Source of the DNA: Rhizobium sp. 11515TR
GTDB taxonomy: Bacteria; Pseudomonadota; Alphaproteobacteria; Rhizobiales; Rhizobiaceae
Length of the DNA stretch: 64,000 nt
Assembly: GCF_002277895.1 (NCBI RefSeq)
Contig: NZ_CP023000.1
Coordinates: 372,001-436,000 of the forward strand
Direction: 5' to 3'
Both the position numbers and the translations under genes were made by a program. The notes under the pieces were generated by a model, which was not told where the DNA came from, did not search any database, and was given only the letters and a program-made list of their open reading frames with translations. Below are positions 27,152 through 36,583 of the stretch, in pieces. The number at the start of each line of letters is the position of its first letter. Positions within the stretch are counted from its first letter, which is position 1.

Positions 27152-30100
27152 TTACACTGGGACGGGTACGGCCTTGGCCAGCGCGACATCTGATGCCGAA
27201 AGGTTGAATAGTATACTTACCTTGGCCTCGATCCGCTCGCGCAACGCGGCCACGTTGCGTTCGCGAAGCGTTTTTTGGTGCGGCGTCCGCGCCGCCTGAG
27301 CGGCGTCGTTCGCGTCGATCAACTGGCGGACTAATGCTTCAATATCGGCTCGCTGCTGTGAGGTCGCCGCCGGGATTGGCAGGTGCTCGATGAACTGCTT
27401 TCCGTGGGAATAGTACCCGCCTCGGAAAGAGCTTGTATGCGTTCGCACCATCGCCTCGCTCAAGGGATGGTGCAACACCGCCAGCAGGAAGAAATTAGAT
27501 TCCGCCGCACCCTCGATCGGGCGGATAAGATAATAAGGACCGTTCCCGCCGCCAGTCATCATGATGTTGTTCTCGTCGTAGGCATATCGCGCTTCGAGTG
27601 AGAGGATAGGCAAGATGATCTTTGGGCTATCGAATTTCGTCAAGCTTTGTGATCGACCGAACTGATAGAACTGGCGATCGGCTGCCGAACCGCCGACGAT
27701 GTTGCGGCGCTCCAGTTCCGTCCGCCGTGCTGTCAGGTATTCCAGGCACACAGGGAAACGCTGCGCCATCTCCGCAGGCTGGAACAGCCGTGCCGAGCTG
27801 CCACGCGGGCTGAGCACGATCTCATAGGGGAAGATCATCCAGGCATTCGCCTCAGCGCGCGTGTAAGGATAAAGTCGGGCATCATGCAGGCATGGGCGAA
27901 GAATTCCGCGCTCGATTGGCCAGTCACGGCCGTTCCAACGCAGCGTCACCGTTGTCGCGGTCTCGGCGACGGCGCGGAAGATATATATCGGGTCTTTGCT
28001 GGTCTGGACGCCGACAAAGATTTCCGCTGCGTCCTTCAGCTCGCGACCGCATGCAGCCCGAACACGCATGAAGAGAGCACGCGTGTCGTCATTGGCGAAC
28101 TGCCATGGATCGTCCGTCAGCTCGGCTGCGGGTAGCAGGTTTCGCGCACCTGCCGTCCCGTAGCGCCAGGGCTCCAGGGTCTGAACGCGCTCCACGGTGA
28201 CATCCGGGCTGCCCTGTCGGTCGAGAATTAGCAGACAAGTATAGTTTGCGACGTGCCGGCCGAAGACCTGCTGCACCCCGAAATGCACGATCTCTTCCAG
28301 AACATGGCCGGCCGTGACGAGATGACGCAGCGCGCGCCCGGCCTGAATCGTCATGAATTTATGCGGAATGATGAAGCCTAGACGGCCATCCGGCCGGACT
28401 AGAGACAGGGATCGCTCGATGAAGAGCGCATACTTGTCGAAGTTATCCTGCCGTGCCGTCGTATAAGGCGATGCGGCACTCTGGTAGAAGGCCGCTTCCT
28501 CGGGCGAATAGGCCTGCATGTTCTGAATGCGGATGTAGGGCGGGTTTCCGACGATCACGTCGAAGCCGCCGCGTGCATGCTCGGCTGGGAATTCGTCCTC
28601 CCACGAAAACGGATTGACCTTCTCCAGCAGGCGCGCCGGTAGTGCGCCGCGTGCAGCCGTCCATTCCGCTTCACTGACCAGGCTGTTGCCCGCGCGAAGG
28701 GTCGCTTCCAACTCTGGCAGCGCGGCACTTCCGGTGCGATTGACGTAATCGCGCAGTCCAGCCGCGCTTTCGTCCTCAATCAGCTTCAGCAGAAGACTGA
28801 AGCGCGCAACCTCTACCGCATTGGCGTCGATATCGACGCCACGTATATGCGCCAGCAGAATGCGCCGCTTCTCTTCGAAGGTGAGCCGCCAAAGGCCTGT
28901 CCCGGCTTCATAGATTGTGCGCCCGACGTGGGCGGCGCGATTGTTTGCCTGATACCAAGTCAGGCAATGTTCCGTCAGGAACTCGAAGACGGACAGCAGG
29001 AAAATGCCGGAACCGCAGCAAATATCGGCAACGGTAAAACTTTCCAGATCGGCGGGAGACTTGCCCGCGACGTGCGGGGCGAGCGTTCGCTGCACGATGG
29101 CATCCACGATATAGCGGGGCGTTGGGACGACGCCGCCGCTTTCCCGCACTTCGGGTTTGCTGACGATTTCGACTGCACCGCCTGCGTCGACCGTGATGAT
29201 TTCACCCAGAAATTGCTCATAGATTTCCCCAAGCACTTCGGTTTCGACGACCGCGAAGGTGTAGGGGCTTTGGGGATAATACAGCTCGTTGATGATACCG
29301 CTCAACACATCGTCGTTGATGCGGACGCCGAGGCGCGCATCGTCGATCAGCCGGAATAGCCCTGAATCATAGAAAGCGTCGGCGCGGCGTAGCTCTGCCA
29401 CGAGCGCGTCGAAGCTTCCGCCGCCGGCGGCAAGGCCCCGCAGGTTTTCATATCGCTCGATATCGCGATCTTCGCAAATGCGCAGGAAGACGATTCGCGA
29501 GAGGAAGAGCTGCACCGCATAGGTCAGTTCAGCTGGCGAGAGCCCAGGGGTGTTTTGGTGGATATCCCGTGCCAGCCGCTCCCGCCACGATCGAACCTGG
29601 CGAAGGAAGAAATCGTCGAACTGATCGGCCCCGTGGCGGGTAACATCGACCGAGAAGCGGCGGTCGAAGTCGCCAGAATAGACGGCATCGCGCGAGAGCA
29701 CCGGCCACAGCTCATCAAATCTGTCCTCGAACTCATCATAGCGGACGAGCAGGATGCGGGCGACATGCGCCTCGTCGGCGAGGTCCGGTTTAGGCTGGCA
29801 GTCGTAGACCGCGAGCTGGTGGAAACTGGTCAGTATCGCAATCGGCAGGCTAGCTGAATAACCATAGCGCCGCGTCTGGAAAGCCGCATCCCTGCTGCGC
29901 TCAATATGGACGCTTGGCTTCTTAGCCTCGACGAAGAGTTTGCGTTGCCGAGCCAAACGGAGTTCGTAGTCCGGCTTCTTAGAAAGCTTTTCCTCGCCGA
30001 CCTCCACGGTCGCCTCTTCTATCACCTCTCGCAGGCCGAGCGGTTGTCCGGCAGCGTTGTGCACATCCCAACCAAAGGCGGCCAGAAGCGGAGTAATGAA

Positions 30101-30223
30101 ATCCGTCCGGGCCTGCGTCTCGTTATAGACGGCGCGCAGATAATCCGTCTCGTTCCGCCGGAAACTTTGGACCAGTTCCCCGACGCGGATGCGGGCTGCA
30201 GCCTTTAGCGTGGCGTCGGTCAT
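27152..30223 (-). CDS. Eco57I-type restriction endonuclease/adenine methyltransferase (type IIG)
   Basis: A bifunctional protein of 1023 residues. The N-terminal nuclease motif is KPDYELRL followed by KLFVEAKKPS, a PD-(D/E)XK site. The methyltransferase has SAM motif I VADICCGSGIFLLSVF and motif IV VIVGNPPYIRIQ of N6-adenine enzymes. The C-terminal third is a TaqI-like target recognition region (FVGVQTSKDPIYIF) ending in a helical bundle. ATG 30223 overlaps the upstream methyltransferase stop (ATGA). With the separate methyltransferase this matches the R plus M layout of Eco57I. It would cut unmodified invading DNA at an asymmetric site. Confidence 0.88.
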   Translation of the reverse strand: MTDATLKAAARIRVGELVQSFRRNETDYLRAVYNETQARTDFITPLLAAFGWDVHNAAGQPLGLREVIEEATVEVGEEKLSKKPDYELRLARQRKLFVEAKKPSVHIERSRDAAFQTRRYGYSASLPIAILTSFHQLAVYDCQPKPDLADEAHVARILLVRYDEFEDRFDELWPVLSRDAVYSGDFDRRFSVDVTRHGADQFDDFFLRQVRSWRERLARDIHQNTPGLSPAELTYAVQLFLSRIVFLRICEDRDIERYENLRGLAAGGGSFDALVAELRRADAFYDSGLFRLIDDARLGVRINDDVLSGIINELYYPQSPYTFAVVETEVLGEIYEQFLGEIITVDAGGAVEIVSKPEVRESGGVVPTPRYIVDAIVQRTLAPHVAGKSPADLESFTVADICCGSGIFLLSVFEFLTEHCLTWYQANNRAAHVGRTIYEAGTGLWRLTFEEKRRILLAHIRGVDIDANAVEVARFSLLLKLIEDESAAGLRDYVNRTGSAALPELEATLRAGNSLVSEAEWTAARGALPARLLEKVNPFSWEDEFPAEHARGGFDVIVGNPPYIRIQNMQAYSPEEAAFYQSAASPYTTARQDNFDKYALFIERSLSLVRPDGRLGFIIPHKFMTIQAGRALRHLVTAGHVLEEIVHFGVQQVFGRHVANYTCLLILDRQGSPDVTVERVQTLEPWRYGTAGARNLLPAAELTDDPWQFANDDTRALFMRVRAACGRELKDAAEIFVGVQTSKDPIYIFRAVAETATTVTLRWNGRDWPIERGILRPCLHDARLYPYTRAEANAWMIFPYEIVLSPRGSSARLFQPAEMAQRFPVCLEYLTARRTELERRNIVGGSAADRQFYQFGRSQSLTKFDSPKIILPILSLEARYAYDENNIMMTGGGNGPYYLIRPIEGAAESNFFLLAVLHHPLSEAMVRTHTSSFRGGYYSHGKQFIEHLPIPAATSQQRADIEALVRQLIDANDAAQAARTPHQKTLRERNVAALRERIEAKVSILFNLSASDVALAKAVPVPV

Positions 30224-31980
30224 GCTGCATCGTTCGGCGCTTTCCGGGCACCGCGCCGGCGCGAATTGCGGCGATCCCGCATCTTTGTCCATACGCCTTT
30301 CAGCAAGATACAGTCAGCGGCCGAAAGACCCATGTGCTCGCGCAGGATAACGCGCGCGTTCTCTTCGAGGACGGAATCCAGTCGTCCCGCTCGCACCAAT
30401 TTGTCAACATCAGCAAGAGGCATTGCGCCGTTCAGCTTCGCCGGCATCAGAAGTCGCTCGGCCTCCGTGGGTTCCAACTCTAGAACTCCGCCGCCATAGC
30501 TGCGGCCCTCAATCTCCGCCGAGGCGGCTGTTAACCACGTATAGGTATTGGCAATGATCCGCTCCGCCGTTTCCCCTTTGCTTCGCATTCGGTGAATCGT
30601 ATCAGTGGACGTTGCGCCGGAAGAATTGAGCACCATGCGCGGAAAGTCGTAGATCTGGCGGAATGTAAACCCGTCCGGCACCCAGACGGACGGCACCAGA
30701 TACCATGGCTCGCGGATCGAGCATTTGTATCCCTTGTGGAATTCTTTGCGCTCACCTTCCTCTATGTAGCGCCGCAGTTTGTCCGTCAGCTTGCCGTCCT
30801 GAAGCTGGCTGATATTGAGAAGGTGGACGCGATCTCCCGCCGCCGCCAGAGATCGCCAATCCGCCTTACCGATCTGACTTCCCTTCAAATGCGCCGATCG
30901 CGAGACGAGCGGTGTCGTGTAACCATCAAGGCCGAGCGCATCGACCTGATCGGCCGACAGCACGAAAAATTCGTTTTTGCCTGTAACCACGCCCACGTCG
31001 ATGCTCGCATGCACTGACATGGATGCAGTGATCTCTGCCTCCCGAAGGGCGCGCATGAAGGAGATTTGCCGATTGTTGAGAAAGTATTTCAGCCACTTCT
31101 CGCTGTCATGGCGGATCGTCTTGGGCTCGGCCTGCCTCAGCAGTAGCGCGGGCTTACTGCCTGTGATGTCCGCCACCGTGTCCGCCGCCGTCAAAGCGAC
31201 GCGGCATTCGTTCTCTTCCGAGGCTGCTGGCAGTGCGCCATCTGCCAGCAGCAGAACAACCTCCTGTTCGGCTTTCTCAAAGAACAGCTCGTTACACGCG
31301 ATCACGTCGATGCGCGCAAAACGATCGGTGAGGTAAGAGCGGAGCTGTGCCGCGTAGGTAACTTGGAGGATTTCCGCTGGCAGCACGAGAGCGAGACGGC
31401 CGCCTGGTTTCAAGCTGGCTGTCGCAGCGACAACAAACGGCACCCAGATATTAGTCAGGCGATTCGGGGTAAGACCTTGCTCTCCCATAATTGCCATAGC
31501 CAGGGTGCGATGCGGCTCCGGAAAAGATTGGTAACGTATAAAGGGTGGATTGCCGATGATGACGTCATAGGCCGGCTGTTCCGTACCTTGCCACCAGGCA
31601 AAGAAATCCGAATTGCAGACGATCTTATTAGCAGCTTTGCCCAGAGTAGGCCGCAGGCGGTCGGCCGCGGCGAGTGCTTCGGCGGAGATTATTTCTACGC
31701 CGGTAAGCTGTCGCGCGATTTCGTCGGGCGTCGCACCGAGCATCAGCAGGCGGCGTGCGGCCGCCTCGACGAAGGCACCATCGCCACAACTCGGCTCCAG
31801 CACAGTATCACTGGATGACTGGATGGCCCAGCCACATAGCCACTCCGCCACCCTGCTTGAGGTGTAATACCCGCCGCGCAGTTTGTCCTCGTCCAAATCA
31901 GCAAAGCGTCCACGTGGAGCATCGCCTGACAAAACTCTCTTGGACTTGGACGGGCGGGATTTGGTATGCGCGGTTGTCAT
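30220..31980 (-). CDS. N6-adenine DNA methyltransferase (Eco57I-type M subunit)
   Basis: A 586-residue SAM-dependent adenine methyltransferase: motif I VLEPSCGDGAFVEAA and motif IV VIIGNPPFIRYQ, then a large C-terminal recognition region. It probably protects host DNA by modifying the site, or the second strand of the asymmetric site, recognised by the downstream endonuclease. It overlaps both neighbours by 4 bp, so the three genes (RHH, M, RM) are one translationally coupled operon. The start ATG 31980 overlaps the RHH stop. Confidence 0.87.
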   Translation of the reverse strand: MTTAHTKSRPSKSKRVLSGDAPRGRFADLDEDKLRGGYYTSSRVAEWLCGWAIQSSSDTVLEPSCGDGAFVEAAARRLLMLGATPDEIARQLTGVEIISAEALAAADRLRPTLGKAANKIVCNSDFFAWWQGTEQPAYDVIIGNPPFIRYQSFPEPHRTLAMAIMGEQGLTPNRLTNIWVPFVVAATASLKPGGRLALVLPAEILQVTYAAQLRSYLTDRFARIDVIACNELFFEKAEQEVVLLLADGALPAASEENECRVALTAADTVADITGSKPALLLRQAEPKTIRHDSEKWLKYFLNNRQISFMRALREAEITASMSVHASIDVGVVTGKNEFFVLSADQVDALGLDGYTTPLVSRSAHLKGSQIGKADWRSLAAAGDRVHLLNISQLQDGKLTDKLRRYIEEGERKEFHKGYKCSIREPWYLVPSVWVPDGFTFRQIYDFPRMVLNSSGATSTDTIHRMRSKGETAERIIANTYTWLTAASAEIEGRSYGGGVLELEPTEAERLLMPAKLNGAMPLADVDKLVRAGRLDSVLEENARVILREHMGLSAADCILLKGVWTKMRDRRNSRRRGARKAPNDAA

Positions 31981-32168
31981 TCTTTCCCCACGTGAAGCAG
32001 CGGCATGTCCTCCTTCAGGAGACGGTCGATCGCTTCACGAACGACCCATGCCACTGATACCCGATTTTTTCGGGCAATCTCGTTAAGTTCGCGGTACTGC
32101 TCCGCCGATAGGCTGACGGACAGGCGGTGTGCGGACTTGTCGTCGGGGGCTGTAGCGGTGCTTGGCAT
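31977..32168 (-). CDS. small ribbon-helix-helix protein (CopG-like), restriction operon regulator
   Basis: A 63-residue protein with an RHH fold: HRLSVSLSAEQYRELNEIARKN (split as strand and helix 1), then VSVAWVVREAIDRLL. The ATG at 32168 gives a compact protein; a longer frame to 32249 is less likely. It is the first gene of the RHH-M-RM operon and is coupled to the methyltransferase. RHH proteins commonly autorepress; here it probably times expression of the restriction system, like a controller protein. Confidence 0.8.
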   Translation of the reverse strand: MPSTATAPDDKSAHRLSVSLSAEQYRELNEIARKNRVSVAWVVREAIDRLLKEDMPLLHVGKE

Positions 32169-32602
32169 AGCGGCTTTTGTTGTTGCATCAATTTGCACCA
32201 ACCTACACCAGAGCGGTGCTGGAGGCAATGCTTCCCTCTTATACACCACCGTTTTTGAGAGCGTAATTCAAAGGCTAGCTAACTGCGCGACATAGGTTGT
32301 ATCTGCCTCCCAAATCATAGTGGAGAATACCTCTGGCGGCGATGGCGCGCTGTGTTTTGCTTCGAGCTTGCCGACCTTGAGATGGAAGATCGTGCTGTCG
32401 GTTCTGTTGGAAAGAACTGACCTTCAGACTGACATGATCGGTCGTTGCGTCTCTGTCTCTGATAGCTGCGGCCGGATTTCGGTGCTTGTAGAGCGTGACA
32501 TAGCGGGCATCTCCATCGCGGTGTGACTTTGCCAAAGAATTTCCTTTACAAAGTCAGCACGACCGGTTTCGACCTCGGGGCCGCAGGCGACTCACGATTA
32601 CC
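32169..32602. other. intergenic region between restriction operon and Gabija-type pair
   Basis: About 430 bp. It holds the promoter of the RHH-M-RM operon near 32170-32300 and the 3' end region of gajB. Short overlapping frames on both strands show no recognisable product. Confidence 0.4.
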
Positions 32603-34372
32603 CTATTCGCCCAAGATTTCTGCGGGATCGGCCGGCAAGGCGAATATATTGTCGCCACCAAACCAATTCGCCAATGTCGCTAACGCATCATCGGTAACAA
32701 GCTGTGTGAACAACACCGCCAGCCGCTTTTTCGGACGTGAGCACGCAACATAGAGTAAGTTGCGATTGCTTTCGAAGAATTGGGTCTTGGCTGCCGGCGG
32801 ACCGTTGTCGAACCACTCGAGCATTTGAACGAAGTTATATTTGTTCCATCCGCGGCCGACGATGACGAGTACATTCTCGAACTCAGCGCCTTTGACACCG
32901 TGTTTTGTTGCGAATGGTGTGTGCCCATCGATAAATCGATCGAGTGCAATGATCTCGGTGTATTGGACAGCTCTCAATTTGCGCAGCTGAGTCACTCGTC
33001 GGGACTCACCCTCGACAGGATCAGGTCCGGCCTCCGCGAGCTTGATTTCTCGCTCTCTGACCGCATCTGGCAATCGCATATGTTGCTGAGCCAAGATGAA
33101 GTCCACAACGTCTCCAACCGTTCCGCTCTCGCGAAGAGCAATCAACGCTTCCATCGAGTCGGTCCAGGCGACCTTGTCATTGTGCCGGCGAATGCGGGGC
33201 GTGCCAGTGCCCAGAGAGTCGAACATCAAGCCATATTTATGCTCCAGGAACGCCGCGCATGCTGGCTCGAGATGATCAGTCAGGAATTTAATATGGACGT
33301 CGTCTTTCTTTAGCCAAGGATCATTGAAAGGCGCGTAGATGGGGGGAATGTTCGGATAACCCTGTTCTCGCGCAAGTACGCCATGACTCAGCATGAGGAT
33401 TTTCGTTTTGTCCGCAGCAAAATCCCACCCCTCTTCGGCAAGTCGGGCTTTCAGGAGCTCGAAATAGGCCTTGGCGGCTTCGGGCGTGGTGTCTCCTGTC
33501 CAGTGTCCGCCGCCATGGCCGGTTCGCCGAACACCCGGCCAGCTGTTGGTGTGGAAAACACGCGCCTCGCCCTGTACATCGGGATCACTGACTTGTTGCA
33601 CAAGTGCGGGACGCATCCGGTTCAGGACCTGAACGATGGTATTTGCGGATCGGAAATTGGCATTCTTGTCGATGACATGCAATGCGGCATGCTCAACTGC
33701 CCCACATCCGTCTCCATAAATCTTTTGCCAATGATCGCCAAAAAGACCGATCAGTGGCCCGATTCCAGTGTCTAGGAACCAATGTTTCAGGGCCTCGACG
33801 AAGCTGGCATCTGTGTCCTGGTACTCATCAACCAACAGAATCGGGTAGCGTGCGGTTAGAACCGCTCGGAATTTGCTGAGCTTCATCGCTTCAACCATCA
33901 GGAGAAGCACATCCTCGTGTCTAATCGAGACAAAATCATCCCGGACACTCGCGTAACCGAGCTCATAGTGGACACGGCGCGACTGAATGCCTCCGGATGA
34001 TTCCAGTCGCTCCGCCCACGTCGGAAGCGTTGGCACCAACTGCCGAAGCGTGCCTTGAAAATCCTGGAGCAGCGACCAACAAAAGCCGTGGATGGTCTCA
34101 GGCCTGATTGCCGGATGCTCTCTTATACGTGCGGCGATCTCATCCTTGGCGACGTTGGTGTAAGTGATGCAGCCGACTTGCTGGCGGCCGCGCAACAGTT
34201 TGGCGCCGCGCGTGTCGATTAGGTGCCGAAGTGCCTTATCCAAAGAGTAGGTCTTTCCTGCTCCCGCGCCGGCTTCCAATCTGAAACTCGAGCCGTCATT
34301 TAAGCAGGCAAACATCCGTTCCAGGGCAATTCTACCCGCTGCGTCGGCTGGACTTTCGGCGCCGTCAGCCAT
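32603..34372 (-). CDS. gajB: UvrD/PcrA-like helicase, GajB-type
   Basis: A 589-residue superfamily 1 helicase: Walker A GAGAGKTYS (35-43), IHGFCWSL, motif II VDEYQDTDA (181-189), GLFGDHWQKIYG, and motif VI LYVACSRPKKRLAV. It begins inside the end of the OLD-type gene (8 bp overlap), so it is coupled to it. OLD nuclease followed by UvrD-like helicase is the Gabija anti-phage layout (class 2 OLD). At 589 residues it is longer than typical GajB (about 500). Confidence 0.83.
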   Translation of the reverse strand: MADGAESPADAAGRIALERMFACLNDGSSFRLEAGAGAGKTYSLDKALRHLIDTRGAKLLRGRQQVGCITYTNVAKDEIAARIREHPAIRPETIHGFCWSLLQDFQGTLRQLVPTLPTWAERLESSGGIQSRRVHYELGYASVRDDFVSIRHEDVLLLMVEAMKLSKFRAVLTARYPILLVDEYQDTDASFVEALKHWFLDTGIGPLIGLFGDHWQKIYGDGCGAVEHAALHVIDKNANFRSANTIVQVLNRMRPALVQQVSDPDVQGEARVFHTNSWPGVRRTGHGGGHWTGDTTPEAAKAYFELLKARLAEEGWDFAADKTKILMLSHGVLAREQGYPNIPPIYAPFNDPWLKKDDVHIKFLTDHLEPACAAFLEHKYGLMFDSLGTGTPRIRRHNDKVAWTDSMEALIALRESGTVGDVVDFILAQQHMRLPDAVREREIKLAEAGPDPVEGESRRVTQLRKLRAVQYTEIIALDRFIDGHTPFATKHGVKGAEFENVLVIVGRGWNKYNFVQMLEWFDNGPPAAKTQFFESNRNLLYVACSRPKKRLAVLFTQLVTDDALATLANWFGGDNIFALPADPAEILGE

Positions 34373-36440
34373 GAATATTTCCCTCTGCGATAGGTGCGGC
34401 AGCTTCAACAACACCTTCGGCAATTTCCGCTGCTGAAACAGCGGGCAGCGTCGCTGGATCTTGGATGCCCTGCGCGAGCCAACGCAGCCCTTCGTTGATG
34501 TACCGGGGAACATTCCAGTCTGTATGTTCTATCGCGTGCTCAAGCGCAAAGGTCGATTTCTTCTGCTCCGCAGCCAGCTGGTAAGCTATTATGGCCGGAT
34601 TCCCCGGCCCGAGCGGAAATCGCTGGGGATTGGCAAGGATGAAAGCGTCTTCGAAGCTTCGCCCGCAGGCGCCGTTGTCGATTTCGGGAATTTGGAAGGC
34701 AATTCTGCGGATGCCATTCGTCTTTTCCGCCGATGTCTTTGCAAGCAATTCGGCTGGCGAGATATCGTTGTTGAACCACGCTTTGATGCATCCGTTGCTC
34801 GTAAACTGCCCCTCCGCTACCGGGGTGGCCAGCCGCTTTCCACTGGCATCCGGACTGACGGAATCGATATCGGTAATCACCAAGCTCCTCAGCTCAAGGA
34901 AACTAAGCAGGTCAAAGAACCGGTGCGCGTAGGCACCCCCAACTTCCATAACTGTGAGATATTGGCTGCCGAGCCGAGGCTCACCCCCCGCCGCCAAATC
35001 GCTCTTGCGGATCATCGCAGGCAACAAGAGGCGCTCAGCCGTTCCTTCTATAAGAATTGCCTTGTCAGCAAAGAACAAGTCACACCGGGTCAAGGTCAGA
35101 TACTGATGCAGGAAGTCGCGGTCGGGTTCTGGCGCACTCCCCATCCCCTGGCGGAGGTCTTTGATGATAGAACTGCGCAGGCCGTGCTCGTCCGTCCTTG
35201 AAAGAAAATATCGCATCGATTCAAAACGTGCCTCATTGGCCATGTGGGGGGAGTGGGTGGTCACCACGAACTGAACGGGCCAAGGCTGCCCTTCGTTAAG
35301 CTGTGCCACGAACGCTTCAGCAATGTGCTCGAGTTGACGAATGAAGACTTCCTGCATTTGGGGGTGAAGGTGGGCTTCCGGCTCCTCAATGAAAATGAGA
35401 TGGACGCCAGCAGCCTCGGGAGTCGATTGATATTCCCGGAAGAAACGCAAAAGCTGAAGGAGCATGTAAACGAGATTGCGAACTCCGAGACCATTATAGG
35501 TTTCCGGCAAAGTTAGCCCGTTCACCCCCGCATAACGAACTTTTGTGTGGTCGCTTAGGAGCCTTTCGACGTCAAAGCTGGTTTCCGTTACTAAACCTGG
35601 ATCCGCAAGCCCTGGATATCCGAAGAGATCAAAAGTCGGCAGCAACGAAGTAAGATTTGCATTGAAGCCCGTGTGAAGGTTTCCTTGGATTTGCTCAACC
35701 GCCGTCCTGAGCTGCTCCGCCGTCGATCGTTTTTCCGCATCTATGGGATCAGTCAAGGCGGATTGAAATAAAACTTCTATAATCTTGCCAAGCACATCTC
35801 GTTCGCGGACGGTGTCGTCGTCCAATCCCCGTTGGGCGTTGATGAAACCACCTCGCACAATGGCTCTGAGCACCTTGAGATCAAGGGGCTTGCGATTTTC
35901 GGGATCATTAGGATCGACCGCTTCCAGCGTGGCCGCGTAGTAAAAGGGCAACCGCGCTCTGATCTCACGAAAGAACGTAGATCGCTCAACTTCTTTTTCG
36001 CCAGTAGGATCAATCAGGTCTGAAAATAAGGCGGGGATCGCGTTCGCTCGAGGCCCGTACCGCAACTGGAGCCGCGCTTCGCTGCATTGCGGGTTGAGGT
36101 CGATGACGCAATCGCCGAGCGCGCCAAGGTCGGGGCTATCAACGTCATATCCGATGTCGATCTTCACCCCAATCGACGGCAAATGACCAAAACAATCGCC
36201 TGCCGGCTCGCCGACGCGAAATGCCTCGGCCGCAATCCAAAAATCCTCGTGACACGCTAACGAAAAGTCTTCGAGGCGGAAGACCAGCGCCTTTTCGGAT
36301 AGCAATCGCCTGAAAAGTTCGCCTATGGAAGTTTTGCCGCTGTTATTTCGGCCGACGATGAGAGTTGTACCATGTTCCAAGCCAACGGAAATGCTTCTGA
36401 GGAGGCGAAAATTCTCAACTTCCACACGCTTGATCCGCAT
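34365..36440 (-). CDS. gajA: OLD-family ATP-dependent nuclease, GajA-type
   Basis: A 691-residue protein. The N-terminal ABC-type ATPase has Walker A GRNNSGKTS (30-38) and Walker B FIEEPEAHLHPQ; the C-terminal TOPRIM nuclease has the acidic residues IEGTAERLLLP and VITDIDSV. In Gabija, GajA is a nucleotide-sensing DNA endonuclease activated when phage replication depletes NTPs, working with GajB. It is larger than Bacillus GajA (about 580 residues), with an extended TOPRIM region. ATG 36440 is the first codon of the pair. Confidence 0.83.
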   Translation of the reverse strand: MRIKRVEVENFRLLRSISVGLEHGTTLIVGRNNSGKTSIGELFRRLLSEKALVFRLEDFSLACHEDFWIAAEAFRVGEPAGDCFGHLPSIGVKIDIGYDVDSPDLGALGDCVIDLNPQCSEARLQLRYGPRANAIPALFSDLIDPTGEKEVERSTFFREIRARLPFYYAATLEAVDPNDPENRKPLDLKVLRAIVRGGFINAQRGLDDDTVRERDVLGKIIEVLFQSALTDPIDAEKRSTAEQLRTAVEQIQGNLHTGFNANLTSLLPTFDLFGYPGLADPGLVTETSFDVERLLSDHTKVRYAGVNGLTLPETYNGLGVRNLVYMLLQLLRFFREYQSTPEAAGVHLIFIEEPEAHLHPQMQEVFIRQLEHIAEAFVAQLNEGQPWPVQFVVTTHSPHMANEARFESMRYFLSRTDEHGLRSSIIKDLRQGMGSAPEPDRDFLHQYLTLTRCDLFFADKAILIEGTAERLLLPAMIRKSDLAAGGEPRLGSQYLTVMEVGGAYAHRFFDLLSFLELRSLVITDIDSVSPDASGKRLATPVAEGQFTSNGCIKAWFNNDISPAELLAKTSAEKTNGIRRIAFQIPEIDNGACGRSFEDAFILANPQRFPLGPGNPAIIAYQLAAEQKKSTFALEHAIEHTDWNVPRYINEGLRWLAQGIQDPATLPAVSAAEIAEGVVEAAAPIAEGNIHG

Positions 36441-36583
36441 TCAATCCTCCCACATCAGTAGTTGCATTTATGACTCTCTCTCATACAGCCAACAAGGGTC
36501 TTTCCGCTTTCGAGTGGCAATATTCGCGGCTTTCTCAACGTCGTCCTTGCTAGCGAAGACTTCCGATTTTCTGCCTTGCGCTA

